Assembly: GCA_036924285.1 (NCBI GenBank)
Contig: JAYKYS010000007.1
Span: 10,850,001 to 10,914,000, forward strand
Source: Asterella californica
Taxonomy: Eukaryota > Streptophyta > Marchantiopsida > Marchantiales > Aytoniaceae
Direction: 5' to 3'
Length of the DNA: 64,000 nt
The position numbers and the translations under genes are program-made. The notes beneath the pieces are model-generated. The model saw only the letters and a list, made by a program, of their open reading frames with translations, was not told the DNA's origin and made no database searches. Shown piece after piece: positions 46,780 to 57,163 of the stretch (the stretch's first letter is position 1; every line of letters begins with the position of its first letter).

Positions 46780-48665
46780 CTTTATCTCCTACTTGGTACC
46801 ATAGAACAAATTGTAACCTTAATACACTCTCACCCCTTCAAAGCTTGAACAAAATACATCGGCCTCAACCTTAGAATAATCATCCTCGTTAGACGACAAA
46901 GATTATAATGACAAGAGAATTCAATACAAAGTCAAGATGATGATCTTTATTCGATCTACGATGAAAGGTACTACAAAGGGGAATGAGGAAGCCATCACTT
47001 GATTATAATATTCCTCGTCAAAGTTCTTCGCTATCCATGGACGATGACTGATCTTCTGCCGATTGTGACATCAGATATATCCACTCAGACGTTGAAAGAG
47101 ACATTGGCTGAAAAGTTCAAGTCCATTCATCCGTCAAAGTTCAGGTCCCAATTCTCCCCGTATGTGATGGTTGATAAGATCATCAGAGTAGGCGAGTCCA
47201 TCATCCTCCCCAAGAACTCTTCTCCAAAGTAGACGACGAACCACATTCAAAAGTGATCGCGGTGGATGCAGTGAAGCTTGATATGGAACGGATTCGGAAA
47301 TGAAAGATCCGGAACTCGGTTCAGTCCTCCATCCATAAATACAAATCTCGTAGCTCCTCACTTGTCACGTACGACACTAAGGCACACTCATGAAACACCA
47401 CCTAAAGAAGAATGTCTCATGAACCCTTGACGCTCTATCTTATACTCAAATTTGATAACAAAAGCCACTCATGCGAATGTCCACGAATCATTAAACTGGC
47501 ACGTCTTGTATCGTGCGATCTCACATCCAGATATCCATGAACGTGACACCTAATACGCTCTCAAGCGAGCTACACGAAAAAGTTCACGAAACACAAAAAG
47601 AAAATACAACACACGTTTTACACTAAATTCACATGTGAGGCGTTTCACAACACGACAACGGTCCGACTCCGGTCTGGACCAAAACGAGATAAAGGGAAGT
47701 GGTGCATGAACGTTAACGTGTGATTGTTGTTTGCAGGTTAGCATTGCGAGTTTCTGGCCTACTGAGCAAGAGCTTCCGCTGCCGCAACAAGGCGATAGGT
47801 GTGCGAAAAGATGAAGAGTGCGGTACCTCGACTACAATGTGACCACATGAACACAATATCTAATTCACACACTAACAAAACAACACGAAAAGAAAGCTAG
47901 AGAGGCAAGGGTGTATGAGCCGGAGTACTCTTGGTGTCGTGTTATGACACGGCTTACATGTGAATTTAACGTAGAACTTGTATTGTGTTGATTTTTTGTG
48001 TTTCATGAACCTTTTCATGTAACTCGTCTGACATGGTATTATGTGTCATGTTCACGGTTATCTGGGATGTGAGATCGCATGATAATGAAACATGTCAGCT
48101 CTGTGATCCATAGACATTTATGTGAGTGGCTCTTATTGTCAAATTTGAATATAAGATAGAGGATCAAGGATTCGTGAAGACATTCTTTCTTGTGTGGTGT
48201 TTCGTGAGTGTTTCTTAGTGTCTTACATAAAAAGTGATCAGCTGCAAGAGTTATATTTATGGATGGAGGTAAGCTCACTACATCCATCGTGATCACTTTT
48301 GATAATGGTAGTTGCTTACTTTGGTGAAGAATTCATGGGGAGGGTGATGGACTTGCCTACTCCATGATCTTGCTCATCGTCACATATGGAGGAGAATTGA
48401 CACCTAACTGTGTACATCTTACTTTGATGGATGAATGGACTTGAACTTTCCAGCCAATGTCTCTTTCATCGGAGATCAATTCCAGGTCATTATTTTGACT
48501 TTGCATTGAATCTCGTGTACTTTTGTGTCATTATTATCTCTATCGCTCGGCGAGAATGATTATCTTGTGTTAAGTTTGGAGTCCAAAGTATTTGGTTCAA
48601 GCTTTGAAGGTGTGAGTGTTTTAAGATTACAACTAGATCTATAGTGCCAAACGGACATGATAGAC
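46780..48665. repeat. Large inverted repeat, arms about 0.7-0.86 kb, spacer about 280 bp
   Basis: The left arm (about 46780-47656) and right arm (about 47936-48665) are imperfect reverse complements. Matching anchors are GAAAGAGACATTGGCTG (47094) with its complement at about 48455, the AAATTCACATGTGAGGCG block (47628) with 47955, CACCTTCAAAGCTTGAAC with 48600, and GATATCCATGAACGTGACAC-like sequence with 48050. The left arm has an extra segment of about 140 bases near 46946-47089. No coding function is evident, although the left arm opens a 77-codon frame (46999-47232). Confidence 0.75.
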
Positions 48666-50056
48666 AAACACGAAGCACGAAACGGCGCTTGCTTGCTTCT
48701 TGTGTCTTGCTTTCTCTTACCTTGTGTTGTGTTGACACGAAACGAAGCTGTTCTTTTGCTAGTTCAATCTCGTGTCTTGCTTTCTCGTGGCTTGTTTTAT
48801 GTGGATGGGAAACGACGCGAGGTTTATAGCGACAACGTTGCGAGGTGTCATCGGTGGTTTGGCAGATTTTGAATCTCTCATTTTTCTGCTTCATTGGCGC
48901 ATTTTTTAGATTTGACAACAACAAATCTCGTGAAGATCTGTCGGTCTCTTTTTCTCTTGTTTTCGAGAAAGACTGGCGGGATGGAACGGAATGAGCTTCA
49001 TCGATTTGGAAGATGCATGCATGACGGGAGGATATGGGGTAAAATTCTGATCCGCGCATACCATCACATTCACTTCTCGATGACGTGTATGCAGTCTTTG
49101 AGATAAGTGCTCCGTCTTAAACTATACTGTTTGCTTCTATCGATTGTATGGACAAGTCAGCCGTGAATGATATAGCACTTTTAACGGAAGAAGTCGAGGA
49201 CTCTCTTGCCACAATAGTTCTGATACTGTGGAGCCGTCGCTGACAGAGACATTTGTCTGTTTACACTTCTCTCTTTCCGTTCCACGTTTTCTTTATCTCA
49301 CCATCGAAAAGCCTATGATATTGTTCGCAGAGAACACACTTCAGCTCACTCGCACATATATATATATATGGATGTCGCTTCTGCTCGAGAAATCGTGTCG
49401 TTTTTGCTCAAGTTTGACTACGTGAAAATGAGCAAATCTTGTTCTTCATGCACCTTGCACTCTATTCTGATACAGTGGTTGGCTGATCCTTATAGATTTT
49501 TCTCCTATTCTCTGATAATCTTTGGCTTTACTTGCAGGATCGCAGATTTTGCATGTTTTCGTACCTTGCTTTCTTTAAACGTTCTGACGACAGTTTAGAA
49601 TCCACTATGGCTTGCTTATACAGGACGCGCTCGCTACCTTGCTTATGCTCTCTTCTCGATCCGTTCGAGTTCAACTTTCTTTGTCGTCACTTTCCCTCCT
49701 TCTCACGAGATGATGTATTTGAGGAGAGAAGCGAGAGCAAGGAAACCGAGCCTAGAAGCGTCAGTTACAGTTTGCAAGATCGGGACTGATCTCGATATAT
49801 CATTATTTTCCTTGCTTTCTCAATTTCTTCATACTCAATGTCTGTCAAGAGTCTTTTCTGTCGAACGTGGAGATAACCTCCTCCACGTAAACGAATGGAT
49901 TTAGAACATTCAGTGGCTGTTGTTATATACAGACTTGCACATAATACGACGTTGCTGGAAATATCTGATAAATTTCATGTGAGACGATCGTAAATCATCA
50001 ACTATACAGACATCATCTGTCGCATCTGAGCTAGCAGAGAAAAATTATTCTCAAAG
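48666..50056. other. Intergenic region, no gene recognised
   Basis: Some frames of 60-190 codons exist on both strands but show no domain and overlap one another. The phrase CGTGTCTTGCTTTCTC recurs near 48700 and 48770. The last few hundred bases may be the 5' part of the Harbinger element. Confidence 0.4.
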
Positions 50057-50738
50057 TTCGTTGGATTACCAAGAGGTCAACGATTACAGAATATCATCAG
50101 TAAGTTTCAATCCTTATCAAAATTACCACTAACGTTTGGTGCAATAGATGGATGTCCAAGCTGATTAAAAAACCAAGACAGCGATTTCATCCAGTAGAAT
50201 ATTGAAACAGACATCACTATCATTCTATTACTCCAAGGAGTGTGTGATGCAGATCAAAACTTTCTTGATGTAGCTTTTTTTCTTCCTGGATCACAACACG
50301 ACGCTAGTCATCTTCGAGTGTCTTCCTTGTGGTACAAGTTCATCAACAACCTGTTGTACGAAGAACCTATGTTGACTCTACCGTTTCCATCTGCATCATC
50401 AAGCAACAACTCAAGACTTCAGCATGGAGAAAGGAGCATCCAAGTAAAATCATTTATCATGGGTGATGCTGTAGATCCACTCGCACCTTTTCTGCAAAAA
50501 GCATTTGACTATCAGTATGATCAAGGAGATGAAAGAGAATATGACCGTAGTCGAAGGAGAGCTCAAGTACGTATTGAACATACTTTTGATCTACTCAAGA
50601 AGAGGTGACGAGTTCTAGATGGTGGAGTGTCTATGAAGTTAGAAGATGTACCTACATGTCTCACAGCTACAGTAATGCTTCACAACTTCATCAACAACAA
50701 TGGGATACAACTCAGTATAACTGACCATATCTGATCTT
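50057..50738 (+). pseudogene. PIF/Harbinger DDE transposase remnant
   Basis: One frame carries the family blocks in order: LPRGQRLQNIISKF, then FGAIDGCP (first catalytic Asp, near 50145-50155), ILLLQGVCDADQNFLDVAF, LPGSQHDASHLR, IMGDAVDPLAPFLQKAF (second Asp), and RRRAQVRIEHTFDLLKKR with the catalytic Glu near 50576. It ends in the LHNFI block at about 50680. In-frame stops are TGA at 50162, TAG at 50195 and TGA at 50606; the last two probably replace Tyr/Gln- and Trp-type codons. The N-terminus is not recognised. Such transposases cut and paste DNA and need a Myb-like partner, which is found next to it. Confidence 0.85.
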
Positions 50739-50924
50739 ATGGACTATCAACCATTTCAAGATAGACAACCCTTCTTGAGATACAAGAGATCATCAACAAT
50801 ATTCGAACTTGAGAAGGAAAGCTAGTATGACAAGCACTTTACAAATACTGGTGTGATCATTAGTAGAAGGTATGACTACCTACTGAAAAGAATATTCATG
50901 GAGAAGAAAATAATTGACGTTTCT

Positions 50925-51499
50925 TGAGCTCTAGAATCTCCTTTAACATAGATGCAGTTTGTGCATCGACCTCTATTTTTGATTTGTAAGCTTCAGTGAA
51001 TCGATCAAGAGCTGACGCCAAACTAAAATTTGGTGATCTCTTCCAACGTTTAGAAGATTGACCTGTAACACCCCGGTGGTTGATTCGTGGTGATGGATCG
51101 GACTGTTCGGTGATGGCTGAGTCATAGCTTCTTCTGATCGTATAAGAGTAGACTCAGGTGTAGGATGTGCTGGTGAAGGAAAAGCATTTAGATCCACAAT
51201 GGTACTGATCCAGAACTAATACCATTGTCTACGTCATTTGGAACTCCAACCACCTTGCTCGAACTCCCAAACAGATCATAACACATATCATAGAATTCCC
51301 ACGTAAAGTTGATGGAACTTGTACTATTCTGTTTCCTCTTTTTCATCATGAACATTTTCTGGAGATAGTCAAGTTTGTTTCTAACCTGTTTGAAGTTGAC
51401 TACCATGTTTGTGAAAGGTTCTTTGTTCACTTTTTCTCTTAACTGATGCCAATGCTTCAGTTTCAGATTCCCGTTGTGAAGCTCATCCACCTTGATCAC
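50925..51499 (-). pseudogene. Myb/SANT-like DNA-binding partner protein of the Harbinger element
   Basis: On the minus strand the first frame (51499-51188) has the Myb-like trihelix pattern: LKHWHQLREKVN, then NFKQVRNKLDYLQKMF, then FTWEFYDMCYDLFG. The C-terminal part continues in other frames. After 51190 a shifted frame carries a Pro/Ser-rich linker, and a third frame near 51075-50925 reads SSKRWKRSPNFSLASALDRF followed by a Lys/Glu-rich helix. At least two frameshifts make it a pseudogene. It is tail-to-tail with the transposase, as in many plant PIF/Harbinger elements that encode two proteins. Confidence 0.75.
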
Positions 51500-51814
51500 T
51501 TTATAACATTTCAGTAGTTGTCATAGTCTATTTGTAGACCATCTATCATCATCTTCTCCAGAAGATATTTGTTGAGTATCTTCATGGTCAATAGACCTGC
51601 AAACACTAACACAACTGGTAACACGCACAACATACTTCTTTTCAGAATTCAATATGGAATATACAAAGAAAAACAAGTCTTCATGTGATTATATTCAAAA
51701 CTTACATGATTAATATGAGTTTGTGGTTACTAGTATAACGCTCCCTGGTAGCTTTAATTTAAGCTCTCACTCTAAGTTCTTTGTACACAACTTGACAAAT
51801 TATACAAACAAACT

Positions 51815-51922
51815 CAGATCAGACTCAGATCTATTGGGATGCTATGTTGAATTCAGAACATCAGACTCAAAACAGACATCTATCAGACTCAGGTCTATTG
51901 GGTTAGGCTATGTTGAATGTTG
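51815..51922. repeat. Short direct repeat
   Basis: TCAGACTCAG, then TCTATTGGG, then GGCTATGTTGAAT-like sequence occurs twice, about 65 bases apart. Confidence 0.6.
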
Positions 51923-51933
51923 TCAGGAAGTAG

Positions 51934-52253
51934 CTGGTTCGGCTGAGCAAAATTGAGAAATCACTGCGCTCTGAGTTGGAGGCAGTGAGAGTAGGGGCAA
52001 TCAACTTGCGAACCGATAATAAAGCGCTGAAAGAAAAACTCGAGAGCCTAGAGGATCAAAAAAGAATGGGAAGTTAATATCAAGACTTGAAAGCTGAGGT
52101 TGCTAGCCTTCATTTGAGAACTGCGGAGCTTCAGGACGGGAATAATTCCTTGTCTTTCAACCTGAAACAAACTCACGTTGAACGCGACGACGGCAAAGAG
52201 GCTTTGAAGACTCTTGAAATGAGTGTTTATAGCTTCCAGTCACTTCCAACTTG
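51934..52253 (+). pseudogene. Coiled-coil coding fragment
   Basis: The frame reads SKIEKSLRSELEAVR, then INLRTDNKALKEKLESLED, a TAA at about 52075, then QDLKAEVASLHLRTAELQDG and further heptad-like Leu/Glu/Lys sequence to a TGA at 52251. The heptad pattern on both sides of the stop indicates a former long coiled-coil protein. A splice-acceptor-like TTGTCAG lies just upstream (51925), so part of a real gene cannot be excluded. The parent family is unknown. Confidence 0.45.
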
Positions 52254-54613
52254 ATAAGTACTTCATCTAATACTGAAAATCACAGTTCATGGAGAGATCT
52301 AAGCAAAGTACTTGATATTTTGTTCAAGTCTAAGTTTGTCGCTTCTGCATGTGGAATGAGTTCAAGCCAATTGCTCTTCACTTCAGTGCAGGTCCTGGTC
52401 TGATGGTATTGTTACAGTAGTAGACCCATCCATCTTAGTCACACATGTGAAATAAAATTCATATCATACTAACCTTGGCTATAAAGCTTGAAGTTTCAAG
52501 ATCTAGAGGAGCTTTATGACGTTCATTTTTCATGAAAGTTGTCAGTTAAGATTTCATATTAATTTTTATTATTTGTAGATCTTCATGTTCGTTCTATCAT
52601 TCTATCTAATATCCCCCGATGTGCTTTTCAAGCGAGATCTTTCTGTGTGATGAATAGTGGAGCAAAATTGAAGGCATTGTATTTGATTACAATGCGTATC
52701 AGATCCAGATGTTAAGGAAATGTTTTTTAAACAAGTAAATCCTCCACTATGGATGGATGTTCAGCTTAGGATATCTTCAACACTTCAGGTCACATAAAGT
52801 GCCAATCTGTGGAGGGAGGGACCGCCTACTAAAGATTTCTCAAGCATGCATGCAAACTATTCATTTCGATACTAGCTGCTTGAGGCTTGGAGCTTTAGAA
52901 GGTGAGCTTTATTTGGTCTTTTCGGTCTATGTCTTGTTGGAAGAGAGTTAACTAACTATACGTTCCTTAGCTGCTTGTACAATATGGCCTAGTATTGAGC
53001 TGCAGTAAGGTCAATAACTCTAAGTCGATTCTTTTCAAGTCATTCATCGGATTTCTCCGATGGAAGAGTAAATTTTAAGAAAAAAACAGAAAAGGAAGTA
53101 TCTGAGCTACGTTATCGAGATCCTTGGACAGAGATGCACATTTCATCGGTCCTGGTCTCTGAAGCAGAAAATGGGAACTGTCATCAGACCAGATCAGGAA
53201 AAGAAACAAAATTGCTGAAGAAGATTTAATGATAAAAAATGAGGTTACTGTTCAGCACTAGCTTGCACTGTAGTGTGATTCGATAGAAGGACGGATGGAA
53301 GATACAAGAGAACCAGTGAGGGATATGATCGATAGATACTGGGTGATGTTGAGAAAGAAGATCAACCCCTATAGATATCCAGAACAAGCTAGGGACCAGT
53401 GACACATGTTGAGAGAGAGATGCTCGAGTACCTTTTTGAGCTCTACTGCACTCGATATTCTGTAAGTTCATCTTATACAAATGAAGAACAATTACAAACT
53501 GCTGACGATGACTAACCATGCATATGAGAGTTTACGGAGACTCACCGATGTCGCACAGACAAGGAAGACTGTGACGGTAGCAGAATCAGCTGGTGGTTGG
53601 AAACGGAAACATGCACACAGTCATGTTTAGTTTCACAATGAACATTGTGACATAAACCTGAACGCAAGTTTGAAGAAAAGTTGTAAGAAAACATAGGAAG
53701 GTTGTAAACTTTAATCTTAGCATTGAGTATTGAACCAGTATAGCTGACTTGGAAATCTCATTCCTACATCGGTGTCAGAGCAGAGAAATCAACAGAATCA
53801 AGACACCTTTTAGAGTCGATCGAACATATATCTTTCGCTTCATAAGATATATTGAATATGTTTGATGATGAATACAAGAAGGCTTATCATTTTGCTGTCA
53901 ACGAGAACCGTTTCACTGTCAGCAAGAACCATTCCACTGTCTTAGCTATCAAAATCAATGAGAGAGGAGAAAAAGAATATCGTCAATCGTTTTACTGTCA
54001 AACGGACAGAAAATAGAACTTAGAATAAACTTTCTTCTCAACAGTGAATCAATGTATGTGAATATCGAAGTTCACTATAAACTTCGTAATGGTTAACGAT
54101 TGCCGAAGCGTTTCACAAGAAATCTCAATTTCGCACCCTGTGGTCAAGAATGCTTTCACTTTCGTAACAAAAGAACCATTATTGATCGTTCGATTATTTT
54201 CATTTAGAATGTCGATTTTCCATGTATACCCGTTCTGTAGATAATGATGACTTAATAACGGAGAGATGAATCGTGAAAGACACGATCTACAATGATTAGT
54301 TTTGTTAACCTGATAGTTCCGTAGAGTTTTTTCGGTTTTTTCTCCGCACTGTATTTGATATTTCTGCTTTACAGAGAACGTTTCTCCGTAACTTTTCAGT
54401 TACGGACTTCTCCGGAGGTCTCTGGAAAACGGAGTATTTCTTAAGAACTCCGGCGATGTGAACTCACCTTTAGGCTCGATATCGGGTCGCAATCCACCAG
54501 AGCAACGCTAACCGAGTCCATGAGCTCGTCTTTCTCTTCGACCCGGATTCTCCCATAATTTAGCTTCGGATAATTCTTCTTACCCGCTTCGAAAGACCCA
54601 GCAGGCAGTTATT
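52254..54613. other. Intergenic region, no clear gene
   Basis: One short frame near 53085-53230 (EVSELRYRDPWTEMH) looks slightly coding-like but stands alone. Otherwise nothing is recognised. Confidence 0.35.
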
Positions 54614-54984
54614 AACTTGGTCAGGCCTATGCGCCATATTTCTTACTTGGTCGGGCTCCTCCCTTTCTCGTCTCTCTTGATCAGGTCCATGACTGGTAAT
54701 AGACAGTTTACGATTGCCATGTCAGCCGTGGATGATTAAATGAAGTACTTGAGGATGACGTGGATATTCAACAATGTGGATGTCCGATGTGTCTGGACAT
54801 GCTGGGGAAAACTGTCGATCATCTCCGTCTCGTCATTGTCATGTCAACCACACAAGCCATCCAACTCAAGAGTCCTGCCACGCTGGCAGGATGACTGCCT
54901 ACTACCTGTCATGGGCCTGACCAAGAAAGAAGAGAAAATGAGGACCCGACCAAGTAAGAACAATGGTGCATGGGCTGACCAAGT
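54614..54984. mobile_element. Foldback element / MITE-like inverted repeat, 371 bp
   Basis: The left arm (54614-54706) begins AACTTGGTCAGGCC and contains CTTACTTGGTCGGG. The right arm (54895-54984) is its imperfect reverse complement, ending CCCGACCAAGTAAG ... GCTGACCAAGT. The interior is about 190 bp and includes a small perfect hairpin, CCTGCCA-CGC-TGGCAGG (about 54872-54890). No transposase. A clear target duplication was not found. It lies 350 bases upstream of the gene at 55332. Confidence 0.7.
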
Positions 54985-55331
54985 ACTTACTTACTTGAAA
55001 GGATAAAACGGACATGGTAAAAACTTTAACCTTTTACTGTAGGCTCCATCTTGAAGAAGTTTTCTGATCGACGGTTCGATGTCGCAGTTCTCGCATTTGA
55101 CATCCTAACCGTCAAGATTTTCCTCGAGTCACGTACTGTGCGTATATAAACCTTGTTCCATGATTCGGGAATTCAAATGGCAACGCGCGCCTGTGCTTCA
55201 CCTTCGAACTCAGGAGAACACTCAGCTGAGTGTGCCCGACCAACTTTTGTGAGCATTTAGGCATCAGGCTCCATTCTTCTGGCTTGAAGTTCGGCTGACT
55301 TGTGTGGACTCGATCGACAGGCGGGACTGCA

Positions 55332-56179
55332 ATGGAAGATGGAAAAGTTTCTACCTCTCTCGAGAGTGATTCTCCTGTGGGCAAGCGATTTGATGAACTT
55401 ACACCCGAAGATAATTTGGAAAACTACGATGAGATCAGCGATCGGAAGGTCTCTGAACCCGGGAACGGAAGTACAGACGGAGATGAGCCTGAACATCACC
55501 AAGAATACAAGTCGCCTTCGGAGGCGGTGGAGCTAAAGATTCAAAGCATTCGGCACAAGATGGACTACTATAATCAGCACGTTCGTACTCCAGTGAAACA
55601 ACTAACAGTTGATTGTATTTCCATCTTCTGATGTCTGACATGTCGAGAGGAACCTAAATTTTGGTCTCGTTGCTCTAACACTTGCTCTATTTAGAAGATG
55701 ACATCTGACTTGAAGTACAAAGTTACCTCCATAGTGTTTCTGAAACAGATAACGCAGAAGTTGAAATTTACGCACGTTATCTTCTGTATGTAGGTCTCAG
55801 GCTTGCTTGAGGAGGGAAAGAATTTCTTCCTCGATGCAGCATCAGAGTTTGAGAAACAAGTTGTCATGTATCCTTTCATATACATTCTTCTCACGCTCTC
55901 AAGTGTGCGATCACTGAAAGGGAAAGAGAAGTTTTAGAAAAAGTACTCTTTTTCCTTCAGGATCCATGTCGTGGCCCGCTCAGTCAAATTCAAGTGGTTC
56001 TCCTTAAGTCTTGACGCATCAGCGTTCACCAGAAGCAGATAGACAAATGGGAGAGAGAAATAGACCTCTTACGCTCTTTCGATGCTGTAAACAAGGAACT
56101 AAACCATCGTCTCGCTGATTCACAAGCGGCAATCTCTCAACTCATAGACCATCTAATTACACCAGCCATCGAGCTGTAA
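55332..56179 (+). CDS. Small coiled-coil protein of unknown function, three exons
   Basis: Exons 55332-55592 (donor least certain), 55794-55867 and 56023-56179 join in frame to about 163 residues. The second junction is strong: AT/GTATCC to CATCAG/C restores QVVIVHQKQ. The N-terminal 70 residues are acidic and Ser/Glu/Asp-rich. After KIQSIRHKMDYYNQH come GLLEEGKNFFLDAASEFEK and KWEREIDLLRSFDAVNKELN, a helical, heptad-like C-terminal half ending LITPAIEL. No catalytic motif, signal peptide or membrane segment is visible. I do not recognise the family; the conserved-looking Trp/Glu/Arg helix suggests a structural or adaptor protein. The start is the ATG in a purine-flanked context after an in-frame leader without another ATG. 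It converges on the ubiquitin-like gene. A foldback element lies in its upstream region. Confidence 0.6.
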
Positions 56180-57163
56180 TGGTCAAGCGAAGATCATATA
56201 ACATCTGAAACGGAGTTTGTTGTTATATTTTTCTTTCTAGATTTACCTATCCATGAGTGATCGAAGGAAGGCATGAATGAGGAAGGCATGCATATACGAG
56301 TTCTACAGACCTAAGAGCGGCAGCAGTAGTTTGGACAAGATAGAGAATTCTCGACAGGGGAAGAGAAAAGTTGCGGCAGATCTATCAATCGTACTTTTAC
56401 ACAAGCTTGACTTTGAAGAGTGCTAAGAGAAAGAAATGGCATCATGCCACGTTCGCCGTATTGTTCTGGACTTTCCTACGCTATTTTTCCTCATGCTGTG
56501 TTTTGTGGGCAACGACTCTTCATATTTCAGATAAATCCGTTAGGCTTATATTTACTTGGAAAACGGCTGTAGAACTCTATACAATGATCATCTACGCCTT
56601 TGCTACTTCTAACTGTATTTACGTCCAATCCTAGCTTTAAGCTTGCTCTTTGCACCAACTCCCACACAACCCAGCAAACCAGCAAACAGCGAAACACGTC
56701 CTACTGTCACGATCGTTTGTAGCCCTGGGGTAACGGTGGGAGGAGAGCTCGTGACCGGATCTAGCTATGAGTGCGCATATCGTATTCCCGACACCTATAT
56801 AGAATAAGTCGGTCAGTAACTAATAGGATTACAAAAAGATCCACAAGATGAACCCTAACTTGTGGAACATATACCTCTCATGTCTAGATTGATCCCAGGC
56901 ACCGTAATCTCAATCGAGCATCTAGTGCGGGGTCTAAAGAGATGAACTTTGTACTAACAGCTAAGTTGCAGGAGCATCTTCAGATGACTCACTTTGTCAG
57001 AGAAGCTGGACGGTACAAGGATAAGGCACGAATCTTTTCTTTTGAAGATGCTCGGCTGCTGCCCTCTCCCTCTAGTGCTCGTGTGCGGAAATCGTACTCC
57101 CACAACACTGCTTTCCTAGTCTGCACATCTGATCCATCGCCGAGGCGGTTTAGTTCCTGCCTG
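56180..57163. other. Convergent 3' flanks of the coiled-coil and ubiquitin-like genes
   Basis: This should hold both 3'UTRs. The plus-strand frame at 56942-57325 runs antisense into the last exon of the ubiquitin-like gene and is not taken as a gene. Confidence 0.4.

Noticed and set aside
46999..47232. Plus-strand frame of 77 codons in the left palindrome arm
   Set aside because: It lies within an inverted repeat, its copy in the other arm is not open in the same way, and no family is recognised.
48490..49059. Minus-strand frame of 189 codons
   Set aside because: Charged but without repeats, domains or splice context; overlapping plus-strand frames are equally plausible.
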